Shown here: in pieces, positions 50,231 through 59,646 of the stretch
Numbering within the stretch: the first letter of the stretch is position 1
Layout of the letters: the number at the start of each line of letters is the position of its first letter
From: an uncultured Pelagibacteraceae bacterium
GTDB taxonomy: Bacteria; Pseudomonadota; Alphaproteobacteria; Pelagibacterales; Pelagibacteraceae
Direction of reading: 5' to 3'
Assembly (NCBI GenBank): GCA_902546085.1
Contig: CACCIO010000001.1
Span: 1 to 64,000, forward strand
DNA length: 64,000 nucleotides
Made by a program: the position numbers and the translations under genes
Notes under the pieces: model-generated
The model's database searches: none
What the model was told of the DNA's origin: nothing
Seen by the model: only the letters and a program-made list of their open reading frames with translations

Positions 50231-51399
50231 TGCTTTTCACAAAAGAAGAATACAAGCAAAGATTAAAAAAAGTTAAAAAAATGATGCAAGAAAAAGGCAT
50301 CGAACTTTTAATCTCACATGACACTAACAACATGAATTACCTAACAGGTTATGATGCTTGGTCTTTTTATTATGCGCAATGCGCTATTGTGCATATAGAT
50401 GCAGATGAACCTTTATGTTTTGTTAGAGCTCAAGATGCAGGCGGCGCATATATAAAAACTTATTTAAAAGATGAAAATATTTTAGTCTATGACGAAAATT
50501 ATATTCATACATGGCCCAAACATCCTTATGACTATTTAGTAGAAATTATAAAAGAAAGGAAATGGGATAAGTTATGCATTGGATTAGAAATGGATGCGCA
50601 TTACTTCACTGCGTTTTGTTATGAAAAAATAAAGCAAGGGTTGCCTAACGCAAAAATCAAAGATAGCGATCGTCTAGTTAATTGGGCAAGGTTAGTAAAA
50701 TCAGATGCCGAAATAGGTTTCATGAAATCTGCTGCAAAAATTTCAGAAAAAGGAATGAAAACTGCAATGGAAATTATTAAACCAGGTGTCAGACAGTGCG
50801 ATGCGGTTGGTGAAATTCAAAAAACTTTATTTTATGGAACAGAGGAATTTGGAGGTGAATATTCTAGTATTGCAACTTTACTTCCAACAGGAAAAGGTAC
50901 TTCAGCTTCACATTTAACAGCAACACAAGATAAATTTGTAGAAGGTGAGGCTACAATTATTGAATTATCTGGTGTTTATAAGAGATATCATGCTCCAATG
51001 GCGAGAACAGTTTTGTTAGGAAAGCCTAATCAATTAAAGATTGATACAATGAATAAAACAATCGAGGCTTTAAATGCAGGCATAAGTCAAATTAAACCTG
51101 GCAATACAGCAGATGATGTTGCTCAAGCTTTTTGGAAAATATTAGATAAATACGGAATAGAAAAAAAATCTAGAACAGGCTATTCGATAGGAATTGGTTA
51201 TCCTCCTGATTGGGGTGAACATACGCTTAATATTTATAAGGGAGATATGACAATACTTGAGCCTAATGTTTGTTTTCATATGATAGCAGTGATGCAGTTT
51301 GGTGATTGGGGTGTTGAAGCATCTGAGGCAATAAGAGTTACAGAGAATGGATCAGAATTGTTCTGCAATTTTCCAAAAGAGCTTCATATTAAGAGTTAA
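50230..51399 (+). CDS. M24 family hydrolase resembling ectoine hydrolase DoeA/EutD
   Basis: MNYLTGYDAWSFYYAQ; KPGVRQCDAVGEIQKTLFYGTEEFGGEYSSIATLLPTG; KRYHAPMARTV. Confidence 0.82.
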   Translation: MLFTKEEYKQRLKKVKKMMQEKGIELLISHDTNNMNYLTGYDAWSFYYAQCAIVHIDADEPLCFVRAQDAGGAYIKTYLKDENILVYDENYIHTWPKHPYDYLVEIIKERKWDKLCIGLEMDAHYFTAFCYEKIKQGLPNAKIKDSDRLVNWARLVKSDAEIGFMKSAAKISEKGMKTAMEIIKPGVRQCDAVGEIQKTLFYGTEEFGGEYSSIATLLPTGKGTSASHLTATQDKFVEGEATIIELSGVYKRYHAPMARTVLLGKPNQLKIDTMNKTIEALNAGISQIKPGNTADDVAQAFWKILDKYGIEKKSRTGYSIGIGYPPDWGEHTLNIYKGDMTILEPNVCFHMIAVMQFGDWGVEASEAIRVTENGSELFCNFPKELHIKS

Positions 51400-51444
51400 T
51401 TAGCTATTGAAATCTATTTACACAAATGTTTTATATTCACCTTT

Positions 51445-52530
51445 ATGTCTAAAAATCCAGAGTTTGTAAAATTTGACAAAGTAGATAAAAGTTATGACGG
51501 TAAAGTTCTTGTCGTTAAAGATCTTCAATTAGATATTGCAGAAGGTGAGTTCATAACTATGCTTGGTCCATCTGGTTCAGGTAAAACAACTTGTTTGATG
51601 ATGTTAGCTGGATTTGAAACGCCAACTCACGGTGAAATATTATTAGATGGAAATATAATTTCTAACATTCCTCCGCATAAGAGAGGTATTGGTATGGTTT
51701 TTCAAAACTATGCATTGTTTCCACATATGACAGTATATGAAAACTTAGCGTTCCCATTAAGAGTAAGAAAAGTTGAAAAAGATGAAATAGATAAAAAAGT
51801 TGATAAAGCTTTATCGATGGTTTCACTTAACGGTTTTGAAACCAGAATGCCAGCTCAGCTATCAGGTGGTCAACAACAAAGGGTAGCAGTTGCGAGAGCA
51901 TTGGTATTTGATCCAGCAGTTGTTTTAATGGACGAACCTTTGGGTGCATTAGATAAAAATTTAAGAGAAAGTATGCAATATGAAATTAAACATATTCATG
52001 AAAGTATTGGTGTAACAGTTGTATATGTAACTCATGATCAAAGTGAGGCATTAACCATGTCAAACCGAATAGCTGTATTCAATGATGGAAAAGTACAACA
52101 ACTTTCAAATCCTGCAGAATTATATGAAAAACCAGTGAATTCTTTTGTTGCAGAGTTTATTGGTGAAAATAATACTTTTAACGGAGAAATAGTAGATATT
52201 GATAAAGATAAATGTAAAGTTAAATTAGCTAATTCAGAAATATTAGCTAATCCTATATCAGTAAAGTCTAAAGGTGAAAAAACTACTGTTTCATTGAGAC
52301 CTGAAAGAGCATTGATAAATCCAAGTGAAAAAATGGATAATATGTTTACTGGTAAGATTGAAGAAGTAATTTATCACGGAGATCATACAAGGGTAAGATT
52401 GAATCTTTTAGGAAGCTCTGAGTTTATTCTTAAAGTCCCTAACAGCACATCCAATTTAGAATTAAAAGTTAGTCAAGATATAAATATTGGATGGAATAGT
52501 ATTGATGCTAGAGCATTAGACCCAAAATAA
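51445..52530 (+). CDS. ABC transporter ATP-binding protein, PotA-like
   Basis: GPSGSGKTTCLMMLAGFETPTHGEI, LSGGQQQRVAVARALVFDPAVVLMDEPLGALDKNLRE; TOBE-like C-terminus. Confidence 0.92.
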   Translation: MSKNPEFVKFDKVDKSYDGKVLVVKDLQLDIAEGEFITMLGPSGSGKTTCLMMLAGFETPTHGEILLDGNIISNIPPHKRGIGMVFQNYALFPHMTVYENLAFPLRVRKVEKDEIDKKVDKALSMVSLNGFETRMPAQLSGGQQQRVAVARALVFDPAVVLMDEPLGALDKNLRESMQYEIKHIHESIGVTVVYVTHDQSEALTMSNRIAVFNDGKVQQLSNPAELYEKPVNSFVAEFIGENNTFNGEIVDIDKDKCKVKLANSEILANPISVKSKGEKTTVSLRPERALINPSEKMDNMFTGKIEEVIYHGDHTRVRLNLLGSSEFILKVPNSTSNLELKVSQDINIGWNSIDARALDPK

Positions 52531-52659
52531 TCTCATTTAAAAATATATATGTTTAATACATGTATCTAACGACAAAATCAGCTGTTGACTTAATCATCCC
52601 TATTTGTTGTACTTTTACTTATATAAATTAATTTATATTAACGTTTAAACGGAGGAATA

Positions 52660-53775
52660 ATGAGAAAAATAAGTAAATTATTACTTGCTCTTTCTTTTGT
52701 TGTATCTCTAACATCTTCAGCCTTTGCTGTAACTGTAGCATCATGGGGTGGAGCTTATACAGAGTCTCAAAAGCTAGGGTATGGTGATCCGACTGCAAAA
52801 GCACTTGGAGTAGAGATCAACTGGGTTGACTATTCTGGTGGTTTGTCAGAGATCAAAGCACAAAAAGAGGCAGGTGCTATCACTTGGGATATTATAGACT
52901 TATTCGCATTCGATACTATTAATGGATGTGATGAAGGTTTATTTGTTAAATTTGATTTTGACAAAGATTTCCCAGCAGCACCAGATGGAACCCCAGCGAG
53001 TGAAGATTTCTTCGCTCCAATGCCGAGTGAATGTGCTGTAGGTAACATTCTATATTCTTGGAACTATGCTTATAACAAAAACAATGTTAACGGCACTCCA
53101 AAAACTATTAAAGATTTCTTTAATACTAAAAAGTTTCCTGGAAAAAGAGCTATCTATAACAGCGCTTTAACTAATTTAGAAATTGCACTAGCTGCAGATG
53201 GAGTTAAATTAGGAGATGGTGGAACTAGAGTTTATAGAAAACTTTTAGAAGATGGCGGAATTGACAGAGCGATGAATAAAATCAAAGCATTATGTACAGA
53301 TCCAAATGGTGGATGTGTATTCTGGTCAGCAGGTGCTCAACCACCAGAACTTTTAATGAGTGGTGAAGTTGTAATGGCAACAGGCTGGAACGGAAGATTC
53401 TTCAACGCAATAGTTGGTGAAGGTGCACCACTAGTACAAGTATGGGATGGTCAAGGTCTTGATTACGAATACTTTGCACTTGTGAAAGGTGGACCAAACG
53501 AAGCTGATGCTAAGAAAGCTCTTTCTATGATGACTAACACAGAAATGTTAGCTGGTAGTGCAAAGTATATTGCTTATGCACCATACAGAAAATCATCACT
53601 TGATGTAATTACTGCTGGTGAGCCGTGGTATAAAGATGGTAAAACTGAAATGATGCCACAAATGCCAACAGCTCCTGCAAACACTAAAAATTACTTCTTA
53701 GTAGACCCATTCTTCTGGGCTGATAATAACACTGAGATCAGTGAGAAGTGGGAAGCAATGAAAGCAGGACTATAA
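52660..53775 (+). CDS. ABC transporter substrate-binding protein, PotD-like (spermidine/putrescine family)
   Basis: Signal peptide; TVASWGGAYTESQKLGYGDPTAKALGVEINWVDYSGG. Confidence 0.88.
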   Translation: MRKISKLLLALSFVVSLTSSAFAVTVASWGGAYTESQKLGYGDPTAKALGVEINWVDYSGGLSEIKAQKEAGAITWDIIDLFAFDTINGCDEGLFVKFDFDKDFPAAPDGTPASEDFFAPMPSECAVGNILYSWNYAYNKNNVNGTPKTIKDFFNTKKFPGKRAIYNSALTNLEIALAADGVKLGDGGTRVYRKLLEDGGIDRAMNKIKALCTDPNGGCVFWSAGAQPPELLMSGEVVMATGWNGRFFNAIVGEGAPLVQVWDGQGLDYEYFALVKGGPNEADAKKALSMMTNTEMLAGSAKYIAYAPYRKSSLDVITAGEPWYKDGKTEMMPQMPTAPANTKNYFLVDPFFWADNNTEISEKWEAMKAGL

Positions 53776-53810
53776 TTTCAGTTTTAAACACTGAATTTAT
53801 ATAATATATT

Positions 53811-53843
53811 TAGGGCGGTTATTGTTAACCGCCCTATTTTTTT
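53811..53843 (+). terminator. Intrinsic terminator/attenuator whose T-tract ends at the potB-like start codon
   Basis: TAGGGCGGTTA ttgt TAACCGCCCTA TTTTTTT ATG. Confidence 0.85.
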
Positions 53844-55109
53844 ATGAGCTCTGAAACTAAACAAATTTTAACAACTGACGGCATTCCTCTAGAGGTCAGT
53901 CTAAAAAAAGCAGAGAAGAAAAATAAAATAAAAGCCTTTCTTCTTGTTGCTCCATTACTATTATTTTTAGTTATCACTTATATTTTTCCAATAGGCGATA
54001 TGTTTATGAGAAGTGTTGATGATAAAATGATTACCAACATGCTCCCTAAAACTTTTAAAGCTATGGAAAAATGGGAAAATTTAGAAGAGCTACCTCCAGA
54101 GGAGGTTTATCAGAGTTTTTATGAGGACTACAAATTACTTGCTGAAAATCAACAGCATGGAAAATTAGGACAAAGATTAAATAAAGAAAAAAATGGTTTT
54201 AATACAATTACCAAAAAGCTTTTTAGACAAATTAAAAGAAAAAAAATTGATGAAAGTATTAGTATAAAAGAACAAATTAATAAACTTCATAAAAGATGGA
54301 GAAATGTTGAATACTGGCTAGCAATTAAAAGAACTGCTCCTCCTTATACTGTAGCAAAATATTTGAAAGGGATGGATATGTACTTTGATTCTGATGGCAG
54401 TATAACCCAAGTAGAAGAGGATAGAAGAATTCATAGAATTTTATGGCTTAGAACCTTAGAAATAGCATTTTTTGTTACACTTTTTAGCTTTTTTATGGGT
54501 TATCCAATAGCTCATTTACTGGCAACACTTCCTATGAAGTACAGCAACTTGTTGATGATTTGTGTATTACTCCCATTCTGGACATCCTTGCTTGTAAGAA
54601 CTGCAAGTTGGATGATTTTGTTGCAGCAACAAGGTTTGGTAAACGATTTCTTTGTAATGATTGGTTTGGTCGGAGATGATAACAGGCCAGAGATGATGTA
54701 CAATAAAGTTGGAACTTACGTTGCGATGACACAAATATTATTACCTTTTATGGTTCTACCTTTGTACAGTGTTATGAAAACAATATCACCAAGTTTAATG
54801 AGAGCAGGAAAATCATTAGGTGGAACACCTTTCGTTGCTTTTTGGAAAGTTTACTTTCCTTTAACAATTCCAGGAATAGGAGCTGGATGTTTGTTAGTTT
54901 TTATTTTAGCGATAGGATACTACATAACCCCAGCTTTAGTTGGTGGAGCATCAGGAACTTTAATAAGTAATCAAATTGCATTTCATATGAAGACAACTCT
55001 TGATTGGAGTTTTGCATCAGCAATGGGATTAATGCTTTTGACAGGAGTTTTGGTTATTTATTGGATTTATAACAAATTGGTTGGAGTTGATAACATTAAA
55101 TTAGGATAA
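53844..55109 (+). CDS. ABC permease, PotB-like with large insertion after TM1
   Basis: PLLLFLVITYIFPIGDMFMRSVDD... then about 130 aa charged region; YFPLTIPGIGAGCLLVFILAIGYYITPALVGG. Confidence 0.9.
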   Translation: MSSETKQILTTDGIPLEVSLKKAEKKNKIKAFLLVAPLLLFLVITYIFPIGDMFMRSVDDKMITNMLPKTFKAMEKWENLEELPPEEVYQSFYEDYKLLAENQQHGKLGQRLNKEKNGFNTITKKLFRQIKRKKIDESISIKEQINKLHKRWRNVEYWLAIKRTAPPYTVAKYLKGMDMYFDSDGSITQVEEDRRIHRILWLRTLEIAFFVTLFSFFMGYPIAHLLATLPMKYSNLLMICVLLPFWTSLLVRTASWMILLQQQGLVNDFFVMIGLVGDDNRPEMMYNKVGTYVAMTQILLPFMVLPLYSVMKTISPSLMRAGKSLGGTPFVAFWKVYFPLTIPGIGAGCLLVFILAIGYYITPALVGGASGTLISNQIAFHMKTTLDWSFASAMGLMLLTGVLVIYWIYNKLVGVDNIKLG

Positions 55110-55111
55110 TT

Positions 55112-55966
55112 ATGGCATTACCAAGTTACACAGAAACTAGATATAGAATTTGGCATTATATTTATCTTACAATTTGTACCTTTGTTTTTTTCTTTTTGAT
55201 TGCACCTTTATTTGTAATTTTTCCTTTGTCGTTTAATGCAGAAGAATTTTTAGTTTTTTCTGAAGGAATGAAAAATCTTGATCCAGATGCATTTTCTCTA
55301 AGATGGTACAAAGATATGATTTATGGAACAAAAAATCCCTGGGGTCTAGCTGCAAAAAATAGTTTTATAATAGCAATATTTGCAACTATTGGATCAATTA
55401 TTTTAGGAACACTTGCTGCTTTAGGATTAAGTAGCAGACACATGCCTTATAAAGGATTAATAATGGCAACTTTAATATCACCCATGATTGTTCCTTTAAT
55501 TATTTCAGGTGTAGCAATTTTCTTTTTTATGGCAAAAGCTGGTTTGGCAGCAACTCATACAGGAATAGTATTAGCTCATATAATACTTGGAACACCATTT
55601 GTGGTTATAACGGTAACAGCTACGCTTTCAGGTTTTGATCATAGTGTTACGAGAGCTGCTGCAAGCTTAGGCAGTAACCCAGTTAATACATTTATGAAGA
55701 TAACATTACCTTTAATATTACCTGGAGTAATATCTGGAGGGCTGTTTGCATTTGTAACATCTTTTGATGAAGTTGTAGTTGTACTATTCTTAGCAGGTTT
55801 AGAAAATACAACTATCCCAATACAGATGTGGACTGGTTTGAGAGAACAACTAAGCCCGACAATTCTTGCAGTTGCCACATGTTTAATTCTTTTATCTACC
55901 TTGATATTAATTAGTGCAGAGTTATTAAGAAGAAGATCTGAGAGATTAAGAGGAATAAATAGATAA
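55112..55966 (+). CDS. ABC permease, PotC-like
   Basis: AAASLGSNPVNTFMKITLPLILPGVISGGLFAFVTSFDEVVVVLFLAG. Confidence 0.92.
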   Translation: MALPSYTETRYRIWHYIYLTICTFVFFFLIAPLFVIFPLSFNAEEFLVFSEGMKNLDPDAFSLRWYKDMIYGTKNPWGLAAKNSFIIAIFATIGSIILGTLAALGLSSRHMPYKGLIMATLISPMIVPLIISGVAIFFFMAKAGLAATHTGIVLAHIILGTPFVVITVTATLSGFDHSVTRAAASLGSNPVNTFMKITLPLILPGVISGGLFAFVTSFDEVVVVLFLAGLENTTIPIQMWTGLREQLSPTILAVATCLILLSTLILISAELLRRRSERLRGINR

Positions 55967-56002
55967 TTTACCAGAATAAATTATTCATATATAGAAGTTG
56001 CT

Positions 56003-58225
56003 ATGGAAATAAAAAAAGTTGTAGTCATTGGATCTGGCACAATGGGAAGTGGGATAGCGGCTCACTTATGTAATGCAGGTGTACCAGTTACTCTTTTAGA
56101 TTTAACAACTGAAATTAGTGAAAAGGCCAGAGAAAGAATTCATAAATCTAGACCTCCTTTGCTGATAGATAAAAGAAAAATTAACAATATTAATGTTGGA
56201 AATATTGAAGAAAATTTTGACGTAGTAAAAGAAGCAGATTGGGTGGTAGAGGCAGTAGTAGAAAGAATTGATATTAAACATAATATTTACGAGAAGATTT
56301 TTAAGAACAGAAAAAAAGGTGCAATAGTTTCATCAAATACATCATCAATTCCAATTAAAGTTCTATCAGAAAAACTAAATGACGAAGAAAAAAAAGATTT
56401 TTGTATCACTCACTTTTTTAATCCAGTTAGATATATGGGGTTATTAGAAATTGTTAAAAACGAAAATAATGACTTAAATAAAATTAATTCTTTGAAGAAA
56501 TTTTGTGAAGTTGAGCTTGGTAAAGGAGCTATAATTTGCAATGATACTCCAGGGTTTTTAGGTAATAGAATTGGTGTTTACGCTATGCAGGTTGCTATGA
56601 CGGAAGCATTCAAAATGAAACTTTCAATAGAAGAAGCCGATGCAGTATTCGGTAGACCAATGGGAATCCCAAAAACAGGAGTCTTTGGATTATATGATCT
56701 CATAGGAATTGATCTGATGGCTGATGTGTTAAAAAGCTTTATCAAAGAACTTTCTGATAAAGATGAATTTCAAATTGTTGCAAAAGAAATTCCATTAGTA
56801 AAAAAATTAATTGATACTGGCTACACTGGACGTAAAGGAAAAGGTGGCTTTTATAGAATGAACAAAAGTGGAGATCAAAAAATTTTAGAAGCAATCAATT
56901 TAGAAACAGGAGATTATTCAGCAACAAAAAAAATAGATTTAGGAATTGAGACTGTTGATATTAATAATTTAATTAATCGAAAAGATAAGTTTGGCGAGTA
57001 TGCCTGGGTTGTGATTTCAAAAATAATTAAATATGCCTCTTCACTTGTTCCAGGAATTACTGATAAGTTTAATGATATTGATGAAGCCATGAGACTTGGT
57101 TTTAATTGGGCAATGGGTCCTTTCGAAATGTTGAGATCTATAGGAGTTAAGAATTTCTTTGAAAGAATTGACAACTTTGAAAATAACAAATTTTTAGAAA
57201 ATTTATCAAAAACAAAAGATGAAAATTTTTATGGTGAAAGACAACTTTATACAGATATTCAAACCTTAGGAAAAGTAAGACCTTCAGCAATTAAACTAGA
57301 TAAAAATAATTCAGCTGAAATTCATCGATTTAAAGATTTTAATATTGTTGAATTTACAACAAAAGCTTGTGCATTAGATTATGATTCAATGGATGCGCTG
57401 AAAAATGCAACCGACAAACCTTTAATTGTAATTAATGAAAGTATGCAATTTTCGGCAGGTGTGAATTTAAGTTATACAATGAATTTTGCTGACAAAAGTG
57501 ATTTTAAATCAATAGAAAAATTTATAAAATATTTTCAAGATACCTGTAAAACTCTAAAATACTCAAAATATCCAGTTGTATCCGCTCCATCTGGACTTAC
57601 TCTTGGAGGAGGATTTGAAGTTTTGGTTCAAAGTAATTTTGTTGCCTCACATACAAATTTAGTTGTTGGATTAGTTGAAACTATTGTTGGATTAGTTCCA
57701 GCAGGAGGAGGATGCAAAGAAATGTTATGGAGATGGTCACAAGCAGAGGAAGCAAAATCAGATCCAGATTATGCGCCACTAAAAGTTTTTGATATTATTG
57801 GTTATGCTAAAACAGCTACATCACCAATAGAAGCTGAGCCATTAAAGTATTTAAGACCAGAGGATAAAAAAATAATGAACAGAAACAGCCTTTTTGAGGA
57901 AGCAAAAAAGTTAATTGATCAAAATACTGATTTTGTTCCTCCAGAAGAGTGTAAGTTTAAACTTTCTGGAAAACCATTGAAAGATAAAATGATCAAGGTT
58001 TTAGAGAAATTATATAACGAAAAAGTAATCTTTGATCATGGCATGTTTGTTGGGACTGAGCTTGCAAATGTTTTGAGCGGTGGAGACACATCTATTGAAA
58101 AAGTATTATCAGAAGATGATTTATTCAAATTAGAGCTGGACTCTTTTATGAGATTAATTGAAACAAAACAAACTCAAGATAGAATTAAACATACATTGCT
58201 AACCGGCAAACCTTTAGTTAATTAG
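56003..58225 (+). CDS. 3-hydroxyacyl-CoA dehydrogenase / enoyl-CoA hydratase fusion (dehydrogenase N-terminal, FadN-like order)
   Basis: VVVIGSGTMGSGIAAHLCNAGVPVTLLDL at N-terminus; C-terminal crotonase-like SAPSGLTLGGGFEVLVQSNFVASHTNLVVGLVETIVGLVPAGGG. Confidence 0.9.
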   Translation: MEIKKVVVIGSGTMGSGIAAHLCNAGVPVTLLDLTTEISEKARERIHKSRPPLLIDKRKINNINVGNIEENFDVVKEADWVVEAVVERIDIKHNIYEKIFKNRKKGAIVSSNTSSIPIKVLSEKLNDEEKKDFCITHFFNPVRYMGLLEIVKNENNDLNKINSLKKFCEVELGKGAIICNDTPGFLGNRIGVYAMQVAMTEAFKMKLSIEEADAVFGRPMGIPKTGVFGLYDLIGIDLMADVLKSFIKELSDKDEFQIVAKEIPLVKKLIDTGYTGRKGKGGFYRMNKSGDQKILEAINLETGDYSATKKIDLGIETVDINNLINRKDKFGEYAWVVISKIIKYASSLVPGITDKFNDIDEAMRLGFNWAMGPFEMLRSIGVKNFFERIDNFENNKFLENLSKTKDENFYGERQLYTDIQTLGKVRPSAIKLDKNNSAEIHRFKDFNIVEFTTKACALDYDSMDALKNATDKPLIVINESMQFSAGVNLSYTMNFADKSDFKSIEKFIKYFQDTCKTLKYSKYPVVSAPSGLTLGGGFEVLVQSNFVASHTNLVVGLVETIVGLVPAGGGCKEMLWRWSQAEEAKSDPDYAPLKVFDIIGYAKTATSPIEAEPLKYLRPEDKKIMNRNSLFEEAKKLIDQNTDFVPPEECKFKLSGKPLKDKMIKVLEKLYNEKVIFDHGMFVGTELANVLSGGDTSIEKVLSEDDLFKLELDSFMRLIETKQTQDRIKHTLLTGKPLVN

Positions 58226-58868
58226 AATTCAACAATCTAAATGTTTTAATATAATCAGGTCTTAAAACATAAATTGCTTTATTACCTGTTTTAATTTTAG
58301 TTAAAATATCTAAACCGTAAACCACCTTACCTATTGGAGTATACTCGCCTTGATAAATTGGAATTTCTTTCAATGTAATAAAGAATTCACTATCCTCTGT
58401 ATCAAATTCTGTTGTTCTAGCAAAACCCACACTTCCTTCCGTAAATTTGAAATCATTATTCAATTCAGATTTTAACAATCCTAATCCAGAGTTACCGCTA
58501 CCAATTTTGGAATAATCTAAATTATTTATATTTCCATACTCAATATCTCCAGCTTGTACAAAAGTATTTTCTGAAACTTTGTAAAAAGCAGAACCATCAT
58601 ACATTTTTTTTTCAATTAAAATTTTAAATCTTTCTACAGTTTTAGGAGAAATGTCTGGATAAAGTTCAATTATTACATTTCCGCACTCAACATTCATTAC
58701 TGCAATATTATTTGGTTCATTAAAATATAGATTGCTTAAATTATTTTTTTCAACAAATAGACATTTATTTTTTAATAAAAAAAAAGATGTAAAAGCAAAA
58801 ATTGAAAGACAAATCAAAAATATAAATAAAATTTTTTCTGATTTTGATGCTCTAATAGTTTTGATCAT
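58218..58868 (-). CDS. Cyclophilin-type peptidyl-prolyl isomerase with N-terminal membrane anchor
   Basis: VIIELYPDISPKTVERFKILIEKKMYDGSAFYKVSENTFVQAGD; EFFITLKEIPIYQGEYTPIGKVV. Confidence 0.85.
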   Translation of the reverse strand: MIKTIRASKSEKILFIFLICLSIFAFTSFFLLKNKCLFVEKNNLSNLYFNEPNNIAVMNVECGNVIIELYPDISPKTVERFKILIEKKMYDGSAFYKVSENTFVQAGDIEYGNINNLDYSKIGSGNSGLGLLKSELNNDFKFTEGSVGFARTTEFDTEDSEFFITLKEIPIYQGEYTPIGKVVYGLDILTKIKTGNKAIYVLRPDYIKTFRLLNSN

Positions 58869-59593
58869 AAAATATTTTTGTCTATTTTAGCTAAGTTTAA
58901 TTTTATATAATTCACTTTTTTACTCAGAATTTTGTCATTATTAATTTTAACTTCGATTGTTTCTTTATCAGTCATTAAAAATGAAAAAATTTCTGCCATA
59001 TCTTCAGATGGTATAGATTTAGAATATTCTGTCAAAAAGCCGTCAGTTTTTTCATATTGATCTAAATTCAATCTATTAGAGCAAGTTGAACATTCAGCAT
59101 AATTAAATGAGGCATGATTAAAAGAAGAAAATTTATCTTCATCAAAATATTTTATATGAGTATTTTGAATCATATGAAAAATTTCATGGTGTATCATTCT
59201 CTCAAAATATTTTTTGTTAAAATTAATATCTAAAATTAATGTTCTATTTTTAATATCAGGTATTCCTCCAGTATTAATTTCAGAAATGAATAAATTTTCA
59301 CAAAATACAACATATTTTAATTTAATCTTATTAAGAAAATTAGAATTATATCGATTAAGATTTTTTTCAATTAAAGGAAATTTTGTATTTAGATTATTTA
59401 TATTAACTTCTTCGCAGGTAATGTTTTTATTTATACCAATTTTAAAATTACCTTTAGCACTTAAATAACGAATGTTATTGTTATTTTTTAATTTATAAAT
59501 TTCTAAATTTGGAATTTTTAATAAATTATAAATTTCATCAGCGTTTACACAGGAAATTTGAAATATAAAAACAAAAAATATTAAAATTTTCAT
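58865..59593 (-). CDS. Putative secreted zinc metallopeptidase (HExxH), uncharacterised
   Basis: Signal peptide MKILIFFVFIFQISCVNA; MIHHEIFHMIQ (HExxH); downstream SEDMAEIFSFLM candidate third ligand region. Confidence 0.65.
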   Translation of the reverse strand: MKILIFFVFIFQISCVNADEIYNLLKIPNLEIYKLKNNNNIRYLSAKGNFKIGINKNITCEEVNINNLNTKFPLIEKNLNRYNSNFLNKIKLKYVVFCENLFISEINTGGIPDIKNRTLILDINFNKKYFERMIHHEIFHMIQNTHIKYFDEDKFSSFNHASFNYAECSTCSNRLNLDQYEKTDGFLTEYSKSIPSEDMAEIFSFLMTDKETIEVKINNDKILSKKVNYIKLNLAKIDKNIL

Positions 59594-59646
59594 TAAATTA
59601 TTATAGACGAATTAGATGAGATAATATTATCTTAGATTATTTAAAA

